Shown piece after piece: positions 1 to 9,098 of a stretch of DNA of 64,000 nucleotides. Source of the stretch: Antrihabitans cavernicola (GTDB taxonomy: Bacteria; Actinomycetota; Actinomycetes; Mycobacteriales; Mycobacteriaceae); assembly GCF_008297975.1 (NCBI RefSeq), contig NZ_VLNY01000002.1, positions 248,001-312,000 on the forward strand, in the 5' to 3' direction. Each line of letters begins with the position of its first letter. Positions within the stretch are counted from its first letter, which is position 1. Position numbers and translations under genes: made by a program. The notes beneath the pieces are model-generated. The model had not been told where the DNA came from and ran no database searches. It saw only the letters and a list, made by a program, of their open reading frames with translations.

Positions 1-96
1 CAAAGTCACTGCAGTCCCCGGAATCTTCCGGGTCTCCTCGAGGACGTAGGCGGCAGCCCCTGCCGCGATGCGCGCGAAATATGGAGGACGGATCAT
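1..96 (-). CDS. Lipid-droplet-associated-protein-like gene, 5' end only
   Basis: The reverse strand reads 32 codons from an ATG at 96 to the window edge without a stop, starting MIRPPYFARIAAGAAAY and continuing through EETRKIPGTAVTL. This resembles the N-terminus of the small actinobacterial proteins annotated as lipid-droplet-associated, which in mycobacteria and rhodococci are encoded divergently from ispH, exactly the position here. A GTG two codons upstream (102) is an alternative start. The C-terminus lies outside the window, so the family call rests on a short N-terminus and on context. Confidence 0.6.
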   Translation of the reverse strand, partial: MIRPPYFARIAAGAAAYVLEETRKIPGTAVTL

Positions 97-195
97 GCAC
101 ACAGAGTGCCTGATGACTGTGACATTTGGTAGCTGAGGGGTCGTTTGCCCGTTGTCAGCGTCGCCGGCGGGCGCCCGCCCCGTATCGTGGGTGCC

Positions 196-1203
196 ATGTC
201 TTCCGCGGTACCACTCAATGTCGGAATCACTCGCTCGGCGGCCACCGGAACTGCCGGGGCGGGGGTCAAGCGCGTGCTGCTCGCGGAGCCGCGCGGTTAT
301 TGCGCGGGCGTCGACCGCGCCGTCGAAACGGTGGAGAAGGCGCTGGAGAAGCACGGTGCGCCGATCTACGTGCGCAAGGAGATCGTGCACAACCGGCATG
401 TCGTGGAGACGCTGACGGATCAGGGCGTCATCTTCGTCGACGAAACGGACGAGGTGCCGGAGGGATCGTTGCTGGTCTACTCCGCACACGGTGTTTCGCC
501 CGCCGTGCACGTCTCGGCGGCCGAGCGGAACCTGCGCACCATCGACGCGACGTGCCCCCTGGTGACCAAGGTGCATCAGGAAGCCAAGCGGTTCGCGCGC
601 GATGACTACGACATTCTGTTGATCGGCCACGAAGGCCACGAAGAAGTCGAGGGCACCGCGGGTGAGGCGCCGGACCACGTGCAGTTGGTCGACGGCCCGG
701 CCTCGGTCGACAACGTGACCGTGCGCGACGAGAACAAAGTCATCTGGCTGTCCCAGACCACGCTCAGCGTCGACGAGACGATGGAAACGGTCGCACGGCT
801 ACGCGAAAAATTTCCGCTGTTGCAGGATCCGCCGAGCGACGACATCTGCTACGCCACCCAGAACCGGCAGGTCGCGGTGAAGGCGATGGCGCCGGAATGC
901 GATCTGGTGATCGTGGTGGGTTCACGCAACTCGTCGAACTCGGTCCGGCTGGTCGAAGTGGCGCTCAATGCCGGCGCACGGGCATCACATCTGGTCGACT
1001 ACGCCCGCGAGGTCGATCCGGCCTGGTTGGACGGCGTTCAGACCGTGGGCCTGACATCCGGAGCGTCGGTGCCGGAGGTGCTGGTGCGGGGAGTCATCGA
1101 CTTGCTTGCCGAACACGGATTCGCCGACGTTCAGTCGGTGACCACCGCGAACGAGACCTTGGTGTTCGCGTTGCCGCGAGAATTGCGCGCTGCCCGTACC
1201 TAG
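196..1203 (+). CDS. ispH: 4-hydroxy-3-methylbut-2-enyl diphosphate reductase
   Basis: Last enzyme of the MEP isoprenoid pathway; an iron-sulfur protein that reduces HMBPP to IPP and DMAPP in the cytoplasm. The three cluster cysteines are visible at C36 ([11 protein letters not shown]), C120 (DATCPLVTK) and C218 ([10 protein letters not shown]), and the catalytic-glutamate region [11 protein letters not shown] lies at about residues 145-155. The ATG at 196 gives 335 residues, the usual actinobacterial length; a longer reading from a TTG at 145 adds a non-conserved Arg/Pro-rich stretch and is not preferred. It is divergent from the lipid-droplet-like gene and convergent with the DUF6542 gene (13-base gap). 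Confidence 0.96.
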   Translation: MSSAVPLNVGITRSAATGTAGAGVKRVLLAEPRGYCAGVDRAVETVEKALEKHGAPIYVRKEIVHNRHVVETLTDQGVIFVDETDEVPEGSLLVYSAHGVSPAVHVSAAERNLRTIDATCPLVTKVHQEAKRFARDDYDILLIGHEGHEEVEGTAGEAPDHVQLVDGPASVDNVTVRDENKVIWLSQTTLSVDETMETVARLREKFPLLQDPPSDDICYATQNRQVAVKAMAPECDLVIVVGSRNSSNSVRLVEVALNAGARASHLVDYAREVDPAWLDGVQTVGLTSGASVPEVLVRGVIDLLAEHGFADVQSVTTANETLVFALPRELRAART

Positions 1204-1216
1204 GTTGCCGAGCAGG

Positions 1217-2068
1217 TCAGCGATCGTAGGGCGGCTGTTCGCGCCTGCGATAGCGAACCTGCGGCGCTGGATGCGCGGGAACGTCCGAGCGTGAACGGAG
1301 AACCGGCGCCGAGCGGGTGTGCTGCGGCCGGTAGTCGGTTGCAGCAGGCTCGGTGCGCGTCACCCGGGGCGGCGTCACGCGAGGGGGCGGGGTCCGGCGC
1401 GACCGCGTTTGCGGCTGGGCAACCGGGCGAGGACCGGTCGCGGGCGGTGGTGTCACCGGAGTGCGGAAGCGATCTTCGGCGCGTGTTGCGGTCGCAACCG
1501 GTGCCGCGGCGCGGGAGCTGCGGGCAGCACGACTCGTCGGTGCTGCGGAACGCGCGCCCGGTCGGGCAGTTCCTCTCGTTCCCCGCGACGGTGCCACCCG
1601 GGGCCGACGCGACCGCGCGCTCGACACTCCGGATTTGTGGTGTGCCAGGTAGAGCCGAGCGCCGCCGATGACCAACGCGGTCAGCGTTGCGACCAACATC
1701 CACGGGAACCGATTGACCAGTGGAATCGCGACGTTGAGCAACACGTCTTTGATCGACGTGCCGCCGCCCTTCGTGAAGTACTGATACGCCAACGGCACCG
1801 CGACGAACAGAATCAACGGCGGTTGCACCATGGTTGTGAAGATCGCCTTGTGCCGGACGGCGAGGACGGCGACCAGGCAGCCGAGGAAGTAGAAGAGACC
1901 GAACACCTTGGTCAGTTCCGTGCCGCGCGCTGCATCGATAACCAGACCTAGCAGTGTGAATCCCACCGCGATGAGGACCGCAACGCCCGCAGAGACACCA
2001 CGAACCGTCGGGACCACCGACCGCTGTGCCACAGGCACGGCGGCACGAGCGCGTTGAGAAGCAGACAC
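1217..2068 (-). CDS. DUF6542-type membrane protein
   Basis: 283 residues from a GTG start. The first 145 residues hold about four hydrophobic segments (roughly 28-48, 55-72, 80-97 and 122-143); the rest is a low-complexity, Arg/Pro/Ala/Thr-rich, strongly basic tail that should be disordered and probably cytoplasmic. This architecture matches the actinobacterial DUF6542 family (M. tuberculosis Rv1111c-like), found near ispH/lytB2. No catalytic motif is visible and the function is unknown. It sits downstream of rmuC on the same strand with a 23-base gap, so the two may be co-transcribed. Confidence 0.75.
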   Translation of the reverse strand: MSASQRARAAVPVAQRSVVPTVRGVSAGVAVLIAVGFTLLGLVIDAARGTELTKVFGLFYFLGCLVAVLAVRHKAIFTTMVQPPLILFVAVPLAYQYFTKGGGTSIKDVLLNVAIPLVNRFPWMLVATLTALVIGGARLYLAHHKSGVSSARSRRPRVAPSRGTRGTARPGARSAAPTSRAARSSRAAAPVATATRAEDRFRTPVTPPPATGPRPVAQPQTRSRRTPPPRVTPPRVTRTEPAATDYRPQHTRSAPVLRSRSDVPAHPAPQVRYRRREQPPYDR

Positions 2069-2091
2069 ACAACGACACTAACCGTTCAACC

Positions 2092-3243
2092 TTAGAAAAC
2101 GTCTTTGGCATGTCCGCTCGTCGACGAGATGTTGCTCATTCCGACCGCCCGCGGCCACGATTCCACCTGACTCACCTCCTTGCTCTCTCCGTCGTAGAGT
2201 TCGAGCTCGTCGAGTTTGCGGGCTGTCACCAATACCCGCGACTCCATCGACGCAACGGTGTGATTGAACGAATCGACCGCCTTTCCCAGCTGTGCGCCAA
2301 GGCGATCCAGATGAGTACCGGCCGTTCCGAGCCGGCTGTACAGCTCTCGACCCAGTTGATGGATGGTTGCTGCGTCGCGACTGAGAGCTTCTTGGCGCCA
2401 CGTATGCGCAATGGTGCGCAGCAGCGCGATCAGTGTGGTCGGAGTTGCGAGAATCACATTTCTGGCGAAGGCATGCTCGAGCAGGTCGGCGTCGGTGGTG
2501 AGCGCGGCGTCCAGGAACGCATCGCCGGGGAGAAAGAGCACCACGAACTCCGGTGTGGGATCGAACAGTTCCCAATACGCCTTGTCCGCGAGCTGATCGA
2601 TGTGTTTGCGCAGCTGACGGGCGTGGCGAACCAGATGCGACTCCCGGCTCTGCGGATCCTCGTCCTGTGCCGCGTCCAGGAACGCCGCGAACGGCACCTT
2701 CGCATCGACCACGATCTGCTTGCCGCCTGCCAGGTACACCACGAGATCGGGGCGGGCGCCGTCGCGCGTGACCTGGGTGTCGAAATCGCAATGCCGAACC
2801 ATCCCGGCCAGCTCCACGACGCGCTCCAGCTGGATCTCACCCCACCGCCCACGAATCTGTGGCGCGCGCAACGCGGTGACCAACTGCGTCGTCTGTGTCG
2901 AGAGCAACTGGGAGGTGCGGTGCATCCCCGCAACCTGCTCACGTAGTCCCGCGTACGCCTGCGCGCGGGTGCTCTCGACCTGGGCAACATGGCGGTCCAG
3001 CGCCCCGACCGCTTCGCGGAGCGGATCGACGAGCGCCGCAACCTGCTGGCCGATGGCGGTCGAGTGGCGACGGGCCGCGTCCTCACCCGCGGCCCCGACG
3101 GACTGATGCAGCAGCCGCTCGTTGTCACGCATCGCGGCTAACGTTGCCTGTGCGCCGGTACTGCGCGCCGCATGCAGCAGCCAGCCGAGCGCAAAGCCCA
3201 CAGCGAGTGCGAGTGCGAGGCCCAAGGCGGTGGTCGCGGTCAT
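2092..3243 (-). CDS. rmuC: DNA recombination protein RmuC
   Basis: 383 residues. An N-terminal membrane segment (about residues 5-22, TALGLALALAVGFALGW) is followed by a helical, coiled-coil-prone stretch (about 25-120). The RmuC nuclease-like core is recognised by RGRWGEIQLERVVELAGM, RPDLVVYLAGGKQIVVDAK (PD-(D/E)XK-like D...DAK) and FVVLFLPGDAFLDAAL. RmuC proteins limit inversions and recombination at short repeats. The ATG at 3243 starts directly before the membrane segment; a further 47 upstream codons lack family character. It is divergent from sbcD with about 100 bases between the starts. Confidence 0.93.
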   Translation of the reverse strand: MTATTALGLALALAVGFALGWLLHAARSTGAQATLAAMRDNERLLHQSVGAAGEDAARRHSTAIGQQVAALVDPLREAVGALDRHVAQVESTRAQAYAGLREQVAGMHRTSQLLSTQTTQLVTALRAPQIRGRWGEIQLERVVELAGMVRHCDFDTQVTRDGARPDLVVYLAGGKQIVVDAKVPFAAFLDAAQDEDPQSRESHLVRHARQLRKHIDQLADKAYWELFDPTPEFVVLFLPGDAFLDAALTTDADLLEHAFARNVILATPTTLIALLRTIAHTWRQEALSRDAATIHQLGRELYSRLGTAGTHLDRLGAQLGKAVDSFNHTVASMESRVLVTARKLDELELYDGESKEVSQVESWPRAVGMSNISSTSGHAKDVF

Positions 3244-3343
3244 GTGGGGGATAGTGCACCACCCCACCGACAAGTCTTTTCGGACGCGCGAAACGCGGCC
3301 GGGCTCACCGATTCTGTCGGTGCGGTCGCCTACCGTCGGCGAC

Positions 3344-4510
3344 ATGAGGATCTTGCACACTTCCGATTGGCACATCGGGCGCACCTTTCACGGTGTCGAC
3401 CTGCTGGCCGATCAGGCGCGTGCCCTCACGGCCATCGCGGAACTGGTAGCGGAACACGCGGTGGACGTCGTCGTCGTACCCGGTGACATCTACGACCGTT
3501 CCATTCCGAGTGCCGACGCCATCGTCGTGTGCAACAACGGATTCGAGGCGATTCGTGCCGCAGGCGCAGTGATCGTCGCGACGTCCGGCAATCACGATTC
3601 GCCCGCCCGGCTCGGCGCCGCAGCAGGTTTCGCCTCCGCAGGCGGATTGCATCTGCTCACCCGCGTATCGGATGTCGACAGCCCAGTGCTGCTGGAGGAC
3701 CGACACGGGACTGTCGCCTTCTACGGAATTCCGTACCTGGAACCGGAGACCACCCGTGGGGAACTCGGTGTGCCGGAAGCCCACTCGCATGCCGAGATAC
3801 TCGACGCGGCGATGGCTCGGATCAGTGCCGACATCGCCGACCGAGACGGCGTGCGATCGGTGGTGCTCGCGCACGCCTTCGTGGTCGGCGGGAACGCAAC
3901 CGGTTCCGAGCGGTCGATCTCGGTCGGCGGCGTCGAGACGGTGCCGCTGTCGGCGTTCGACGGCATCGGCTATGTGGCGCTGGGCCATCTGCATTCGCCG
4001 CAGACGCTGTCGGACTCGGTGCGCTACAGCGGATCCCCGCTTCCGTACTCGTTCGGCGAAAGTTCGCACCGCAAGGCCGTGTGGATCGTCGACATCGACG
4101 CCGACGGCGCGTGCGCCGTCGCCCGTCACGATCTGCCCGTGGTGCGCGGGCTTGCGCAGCTGACCGGCAGCATGGACGAATTGTTGACCGACGGCCGGTT
4201 CGCCGAGCTGATCGATCACTACGTCTCGGTGGTGCTCACCGACAACGAGCGACCGGTCGACCCGATGCGTCGTCTACAGGAGCGCTTTCCGCATGCCATC
4301 CATGTGGAATGGGAACGGCCGCAGGGTGTTACGGCGCTGCCGTATCGGGATCGGGTGCGCGGGCGCAGCGATGTGCAGATCGCGCGCAGCTTCCTCACCG
4401 ACGTGCGCAGCGAGCCGTCGGTGGGCGAAATGACGTGGATGGAAAAGGCTTTGGCGGCGGCTGTGCGCGAACCGGTCGAGTCGACACCTGCGTGGGATGC
4501 GACCGCATGA
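3344..4510 (+). CDS. sbcD: Exonuclease SbcCD subunit D
   Basis: 388-residue nuclease subunit of the SbcC-SbcD (Mre11-Rad50 type) complex, which opens DNA hairpins and trims blocked ends. The calcineurin-like phosphoesterase motifs appear in order: TSDWHIG near the N-terminus, VPGDIYDRS, TSGNHDSPARLG, VLAHAFV and ALGHLHSPQ, giving the two-metal Mn site. The ATG at 3344 (MRILHTSDWHIG) is the natural start. The stop overlaps the sbcC ATG in an ATGA, indicating translational coupling. Confidence 0.97.
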   Translation: MRILHTSDWHIGRTFHGVDLLADQARALTAIAELVAEHAVDVVVVPGDIYDRSIPSADAIVVCNNGFEAIRAAGAVIVATSGNHDSPARLGAAAGFASAGGLHLLTRVSDVDSPVLLEDRHGTVAFYGIPYLEPETTRGELGVPEAHSHAEILDAAMARISADIADRDGVRSVVLAHAFVVGGNATGSERSISVGGVETVPLSAFDGIGYVALGHLHSPQTLSDSVRYSGSPLPYSFGESSHRKAVWIVDIDADGACAVARHDLPVVRGLAQLTGSMDELLTDGRFAELIDHYVSVVLTDNERPVDPMRRLQERFPHAIHVEWERPQGVTALPYRDRVRGRSDVQIARSFLTDVRSEPSVGEMTWMEKALAAAVREPVESTPAWDATA

Positions 4511-7485
4511 GGCTGCATCGGCTGAAGGTCACGGCATTCGGTCCGTTCGCCGAGACCGCGGAGGTTGACTTCGATGCCCTCGGCGCGGACGGGCTCTTTC
4601 TGCTGCACGGCCGCACCGGGGCAGGTAAGACGACTGTCCTCGACGCAATTGCGTTCGCGCTGTACGGAACCGTTCCCGGCGCACGTCGCGATGCCAAGCG
4701 TCTTCGCTCCGATCACGCGCCTGCGGGCACCGTTCCGAAGGTGCTGTTGGAGGCGACCATCGGTGGGCGGCGATTGCGGCTGGTGCGCAGCCCAGAGTTC
4801 CATCGACCCAAGCTTCGTGGCACCGGGATGCGATCGGAGCCCGCGAAGGCGACGTTGACCTGGTTGGACGGTCGCGGCCAGAACCTCACGCGTCTCGTCG
4901 ACATCGGCGACGAGGTCAATCGACTGCTCGGAATGAGCGCCGACCAGTTCTTTCAAGTTGTCCTGCTGCCGCAGGGCGAGTTCGCCCGATTCCTGCGGGC
5001 CGACAACGAGGATCGCGAGAAGCTGCTGGAAAGGCTTTTCGACACGCAACGATTCGGCGATGTCGAGACGTGGCTTGCCGAGCGGCGCAAGGAGAGCGCA
5101 GCAGAGCTGGGTGGGCAAACGCTCGCTATCGATCGGCTGGTTGCCCAGGTGTGCACAGCGGCAGGCTCCGACGGTCCCGAGGTCGGTGCCATGGAGTGGG
5201 CTCAGGATCTGCTCGCGACTGCGCGGGCGGCCAAGGAGTCGACGGACGCCGATCTCGCCGCTCGAACCGCGGCGTCGGATCAGGCCGCAGCCCGACTGGC
5301 GGACGATCGCCGCATCGCCGACCTCCGCAAGCGCAAGAAGGCCGCAGAACTACGGCTCGACGAATACCGAGCTGGGCACGCGTACCGCGACGCCATGGTG
5401 CGCGAACTCGCCGCGGCGCGCCGAGCCGTACCGGTGACGGCAGCCGCAGCCGAACTGGATGCGAGTGAACATGTTGCTGCGCAGACTGATTCGGTGCGGA
5501 GAAAGGCGTCGGCGTCAGTCGTAGTTCACGGTGGTGCTGCACTTGCCGCTGCCGTGTCCTGGCCACCCGCGGTTGCCGATGTGGCGATCATCGATGATGC
5601 GACTCGATCGTGGACCACGGAGATCGGCACGCTCGACGAAGTCATCGAGGACGTGCGAACAGCCGCGGCACTGCGGCGTGAACGCGACGACCGGGCTGTC
5701 GAACGCGAGCGACTGTCGGCTCGGATCGAGTCGCTGCGGACCACACGCGATGCGATTCCCGCTCGGCTGCGGGAGACGGAAGTACAGCTGCGTGCGGCGG
5801 TGGAGAACGCGGCGCGCGCGCCAGGGTTGGACGCCGTGCGTGCGGCGGCAGCCGACGCGGCCACGGCCGCAATCGAACTCGGCAAGCGTCGCAGGGCGCG
5901 AACACGGGCGCAGAGGACACTCGAGGACGCTCGCTCCGCGCACACCGATGCGCGGGAACGAGTTCTCGACCTGCGTGAACGGCGCCTTGCCGGGATGGCG
6001 GCAGAACTGGCCACTGCGCTGACGGACGGCGATCCGTGCCAGGTGTGTGGATCGATATCGCATCCGAAAATCGCTCGACCGGCGGATGATTCGGTTACGA
6101 AGGCCGACGAGGTGACTGCGGCAGCCGACGAGCACAGGGCAGCGGCCGCGCTCGACCGCGCGATGGCGGCGGTGTCGACGGTCGAGCGAGAGATCGATGC
6201 GCTGATCGGACGTGGCGGCGACCGTGATCGTGCGGTCCTGACGGCCGAGTTGACCGATGCGACCGCACGATTCGAGGCTGCGACCGCGGCAGCCCAGCGA
6301 GCCGCGCAGCTGAGCACGCACATCGACCGACTTCGTGTGGAAGAGTCGACCGTCGCCGCGAACCTGCGGGATGTGGATAATACGTGCGCGGCAGTGCTGG
6401 AACGGATTTCGGCGATCGAAGAACGAATCGCACAACTGGAGAAGCGCATTGCGGGGGCGGCCGGCGACGACGAGTCCGTCACAGCGCGACGCGCGCGGTT
6501 GGACGCACTGGCGAGGGCCGCCACCACGTTCCGTGATGCTCGTGCAGCGGCACAGGCCGCAGCCGATGCGGTTGCCGCGCTGCAGGCCAAGCTGGACATC
6601 GTCACCGCGGAGGGGGCATTCGCCGACGTCGCTGCTGCTGTTGCCGCGGCGCGTACGCCCGTCCGGCTTCGCGCTGTCGAATCCGAACTCGCTGCCGCCG
6701 ACGAGGTTCGCGTGCATGCCGAAGCGGTTCTCGCCGAGCCCGACATCATGGCCGTCCGCGATCATCCGCCGACCGATCTGCCGCAACGAGAAGCCGACGC
6801 GCTTGCGGCAGGGGCGGCTCTCAACGTCGCGGTGGCCGCCCACGCCGAAGCTGCCCGTCGGGCAAGTCAGTTGGAAGACCTGGTTGCTCAGCTGTGGGCC
6901 GCGACCGATCGACTGAGCCCCCTGCAAGCGCGTCACGACGAACTTGCGGGCGTCGCCGATCTGGTTGCCGGGCGTGGTCAGAACGCGAAACGAATGTCGT
7001 TGCGCTCGTACGTGCTTGCGGCTCGACTGGAAGAGGTGGCCGCAGCGGGAACAGCACGGCTACGCAGAATGTCCGGTGGTAGATACGAATTCGTGCACTC
7101 CGACGCCCAAGGCCCGCGAGGCAAACGCGGTGGGCTCGGACTCGAAATTCGCGACGACTACACGGGCGCGATTCGGCCTGCGAAAACCTTGTCGGGAGGC
7201 GAAACCTTTGTCGCGTCACTGGCATTGGCATTGGGCTTGGCCGATGTGGTGGCCGCGGAATCGGGCGGCGTTGTGCTGGACACCATGTTCATCGACGAGG
7301 GCTTCGGCAGTCTGGACAACGACGCACTCGATGCCGTGATGGGCATACTCGACGAGCTCCGCGCAGGCGGACGGGTCGTGGGCATCGTGAGTCACGTCGA
7401 CGAGATGCGTCAACGAATTCCGAGCCGCCTACACGTCATTCGGGGGCGGGCAGGCTCTCGGCTGGAGGCTCAGCTGGCGGTGTAG
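4507..7485 (+). CDS. sbcC: Exonuclease SbcCD subunit C (SMC/Rad50-like ATPase)
   Basis: 992-residue ATPase partner of SbcD. The Walker A motif GRTGAGKT is at residues 35-42, a Q-loop region follows (FFQVVLLPQGEFARFLRA), then long Ala/Arg/Glu-rich coiled-coil arms interrupted by a zinc hook whose cysteines are C511 and C514 (DPCQVCGS). The C-terminal half-site carries the signature LSGGE and Walker B VLDTMFIDEGFGSLD. The start lies inside the sbcD stop (ATGA). The 3' end overlaps the convergent AI-2E permease gene by 50 bases, so both C-termini share sequence on opposite strands. Confidence 0.97.
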   Translation: MRLHRLKVTAFGPFAETAEVDFDALGADGLFLLHGRTGAGKTTVLDAIAFALYGTVPGARRDAKRLRSDHAPAGTVPKVLLEATIGGRRLRLVRSPEFHRPKLRGTGMRSEPAKATLTWLDGRGQNLTRLVDIGDEVNRLLGMSADQFFQVVLLPQGEFARFLRADNEDREKLLERLFDTQRFGDVETWLAERRKESAAELGGQTLAIDRLVAQVCTAAGSDGPEVGAMEWAQDLLATARAAKESTDADLAARTAASDQAAARLADDRRIADLRKRKKAAELRLDEYRAGHAYRDAMVRELAAARRAVPVTAAAAELDASEHVAAQTDSVRRKASASVVVHGGAALAAAVSWPPAVADVAIIDDATRSWTTEIGTLDEVIEDVRTAAALRRERDDRAVERERLSARIESLRTTRDAIPARLRETEVQLRAAVENAARAPGLDAVRAAAADAATAAIELGKRRRARTRAQRTLEDARSAHTDARERVLDLRERRLAGMAAELATALTDGDPCQVCGSISHPKIARPADDSVTKADEVTAAADEHRAAAALDRAMAAVSTVEREIDALIGRGGDRDRAVLTAELTDATARFEAATAAAQRAAQLSTHIDRLRVEESTVAANLRDVDNTCAAVLERISAIEERIAQLEKRIAGAAGDDESVTARRARLDALARAATTFRDARAAAQAAADAVAALQAKLDIVTAEGAFADVAAAVAAARTPVRLRAVESELAAADEVRVHAEAVLAEPDIMAVRDHPPTDLPQREADALAAGAALNVAVAAHAEAARRASQLEDLVAQLWAATDRLSPLQARHDELAGVADLVAGRGQNAKRMSLRSYVLAARLEEVAAAGTARLRRMSGGRYEFVHSDAQGPRGKRGGLGLEIRDDYTGAIRPAKTLSGGETFVASLALALGLADVVAAESGGVVLDTMFIDEGFGSLDNDALDAVMGILDELRAGGRVVGIVSHVDEMRQRIPSRLHVIRGRAGSRLEAQLAV

Positions 7486-8590
7486 CCGGCTCGGGATCAT
7501 CCTCTTCGGGCCCGCCGGTGCGCTGGTCGATCTGTTCGCCCAGGTAGCGCACCAGCACGGCGCCGACCGCCGCTGCGGGTACGGCAAGGAACGCGCCGAT
7601 GATGCCGAAGAGCGAACCGCCCGCGGCGACGGCGAGCAGCACGACGACGGCGTGGAGGTTCATGCTGCGACTCTGCAGTACCGGCTGCAGCACATTGCCT
7701 TCGATCTGCTGCACGGCGACGATGATCGCGAGCACGATCAGCGCGGTGGTGAAACCGTTGGCCACCAGCGCAACGAGCGCGGCGAGCGCGCCGGCGACAA
7801 ATGCTCCGACAATCGGAACGAAGCCGCCGAGGAAGGTGATGACGGCAAGCACCAGTGCAAGCGGAACACCGAGGATCACCAGGCCGACGCCGATGAACAC
7901 CGCATCGATCAAGCTCACCAACGCCTGAGTTCTGATGAAGCCGCCCAGGGTGTCCCACATCCGCGACAGCACTTCCTCGATGTGGCTGCCGCTCTCCCGA
8001 CCCAGGACGCGGTGCATCCACGGGATGAATCGCGGACCGTCCTTGATGAAGAAGAAAGACAGAATCAACACGAGGCCGAGCGTCACCAGGACGGACGTCG
8101 CGGCACTGACTCCGGTGAACACACCGGACGCGATCTGCGATGCGCTCGACTGCAGGCGATCGACGATCGCTTTGACCGCCGAGTCGAGCTGCTCGTCACG
8201 AACGTTGAACGGTGGCCCCTGCAGCCAGTTACGAACCTGATTCACACCTTCGGACGATCTGTCCGCCAGCTGGGGTGCCTGATCGACCACCGACGGGACG
8301 ATCAACGCGACGACCCCCCCGAGCACGGCGAAGAACAGCAGAATCGTCACTGTCGCGGCGGCAGCAGGGGGCAAGCCGCGCTTGGTCATCGCACGCGTCG
8401 GCGGCCACAGCACGGTCGAAATGACCACCGCAAGCAGCACCGGCAACACGATCACCCACAGTTTGGCAGTGACGAAGCCGAGTACCCAGGCGCCGGCTGC
8501 CACTGCCACGATGCACAGCGACCACTTGGCAAGCCAGAAGATGCCTTTGCCGATCACATCCCCGCGAGCAGGGGCATTTGTCGCGTTCAT
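7436..8590 (-). CDS. AI-2E family (PerM-type) transporter
   Basis: 384-residue polytopic membrane protein with about eight hydrophobic segments and the family's central soluble stretch (about 105-190). The conserved C-terminal membrane region contains FLGGFVPIVGAFVAGALAAL and a QQIEGNVLQPVLQSRSMNLH block typical of the AI-2E/PerM family. Members export diverse small molecules or act in Na+/H+ exchange, so the substrate cannot be named. An acidic, Pro-rich cytoplasmic tail ends the protein and overlaps sbcC by 50 bases on the other strand. It lies 13 bases downstream of ogt and may share its transcript. Confidence 0.88.
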   Translation of the reverse strand: MNATNAPARGDVIGKGIFWLAKWSLCIVAVAAGAWVLGFVTAKLWVIVLPVLLAVVISTVLWPPTRAMTKRGLPPAAAATVTILLFFAVLGGVVALIVPSVVDQAPQLADRSSEGVNQVRNWLQGPPFNVRDEQLDSAVKAIVDRLQSSASQIASGVFTGVSAATSVLVTLGLVLILSFFFIKDGPRFIPWMHRVLGRESGSHIEEVLSRMWDTLGGFIRTQALVSLIDAVFIGVGLVILGVPLALVLAVITFLGGFVPIVGAFVAGALAALVALVANGFTTALIVLAIIVAVQQIEGNVLQPVLQSRSMNLHAVVVLLAVAAGGSLFGIIGAFLAVPAAAVGAVLVRYLGEQIDQRTGGPEEDDPEPATPPAEPPAESLPAPE

Positions 8591-8603
8591 GCCCCACAGC
8601 TTC

Positions 8604-9098
8604 TCATCCTTCGTGAGCGATCAGCCAGCGTTTCGCATCGAGCCCCCAACGGAATCCGCCGAGAGAGCCGCCGATGCGCACCACCCGATGGCACGGCACG
8701 AACAGTGCGGCTGCGTTGCGGCCGCAGGCGCTCGCCGCTCCGCGGGGTGCGTCGGGACGTCCGGCGAGAGAAGCGAATTCCGAGTAGGTCACCGGTGCGC
8801 CTGCTGGAATCGTGCGCAGCACCGACCACGCATGCTCGAGAAACTCGCCGGAACGCTGCACGACGGGGACGGCGTCGATGGCCACGAGATCGCCGTCGTG
8901 ATAGGCCGTGATCGCGGCGGTGACCGGGCCGAGGTCGCGTCGTCGACGGAGTTCGGCAGGCCGCAGCGTCGAATGCACAACGGGCCGAAGAGTTTCGGTG
9001 TCGGCCGTCCAACCGGAGGCAAGCACGGCACCGTCCGCGTCGATGATGGCGGTGAACGGCCCGATCGGAGTATCGACGGTGGCGTAGTGCGCGATCAT
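8604..9098 (-). CDS. ogt: Methylated-DNA-[protein]-cysteine S-methyltransferase
   Basis: 164-residue suicide repair enzyme that moves alkyl groups from O6-alkylguanine or O4-alkylthymine to its own cysteine. The active-site motif PCHRVV is at residues 135-140 (C136), preceded by the PVTYSEFASLAGRP helix-turn-helix and ASACGRNAAALFVPCH, and followed by GGFRWGLDAKRWLIAHEG. The ATG at 9098 forms an ATGA overlap with the stop of the Ada/AlkA gene, so the two alkylation-repair proteins are translationally coupled. Confidence 0.95.
   Translation of the reverse strand: MIAHYATVDTPIGPFTAIIDADGAVLASGWTADTETLRPVVHSTLRPAELRRRRDLGPVTAAITAYHDGDLVAIDAVPVVQRSGEFLEHAWSVLRTIPAGAPVTYSEFASLAGRPDAPRGAASACGRNAAALFVPCHRVVRIGGSLGGFRWGLDAKRWLIAHEG

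Noticed and set aside
3529-4506. Long N-terminal extension of SbcC upstream of 4507
   Set aside because: It is the out-of-frame shadow of sbcD; the real SbcC N-terminus (MRLHRLKVTAFGPF) starts at the ATGA overlap.
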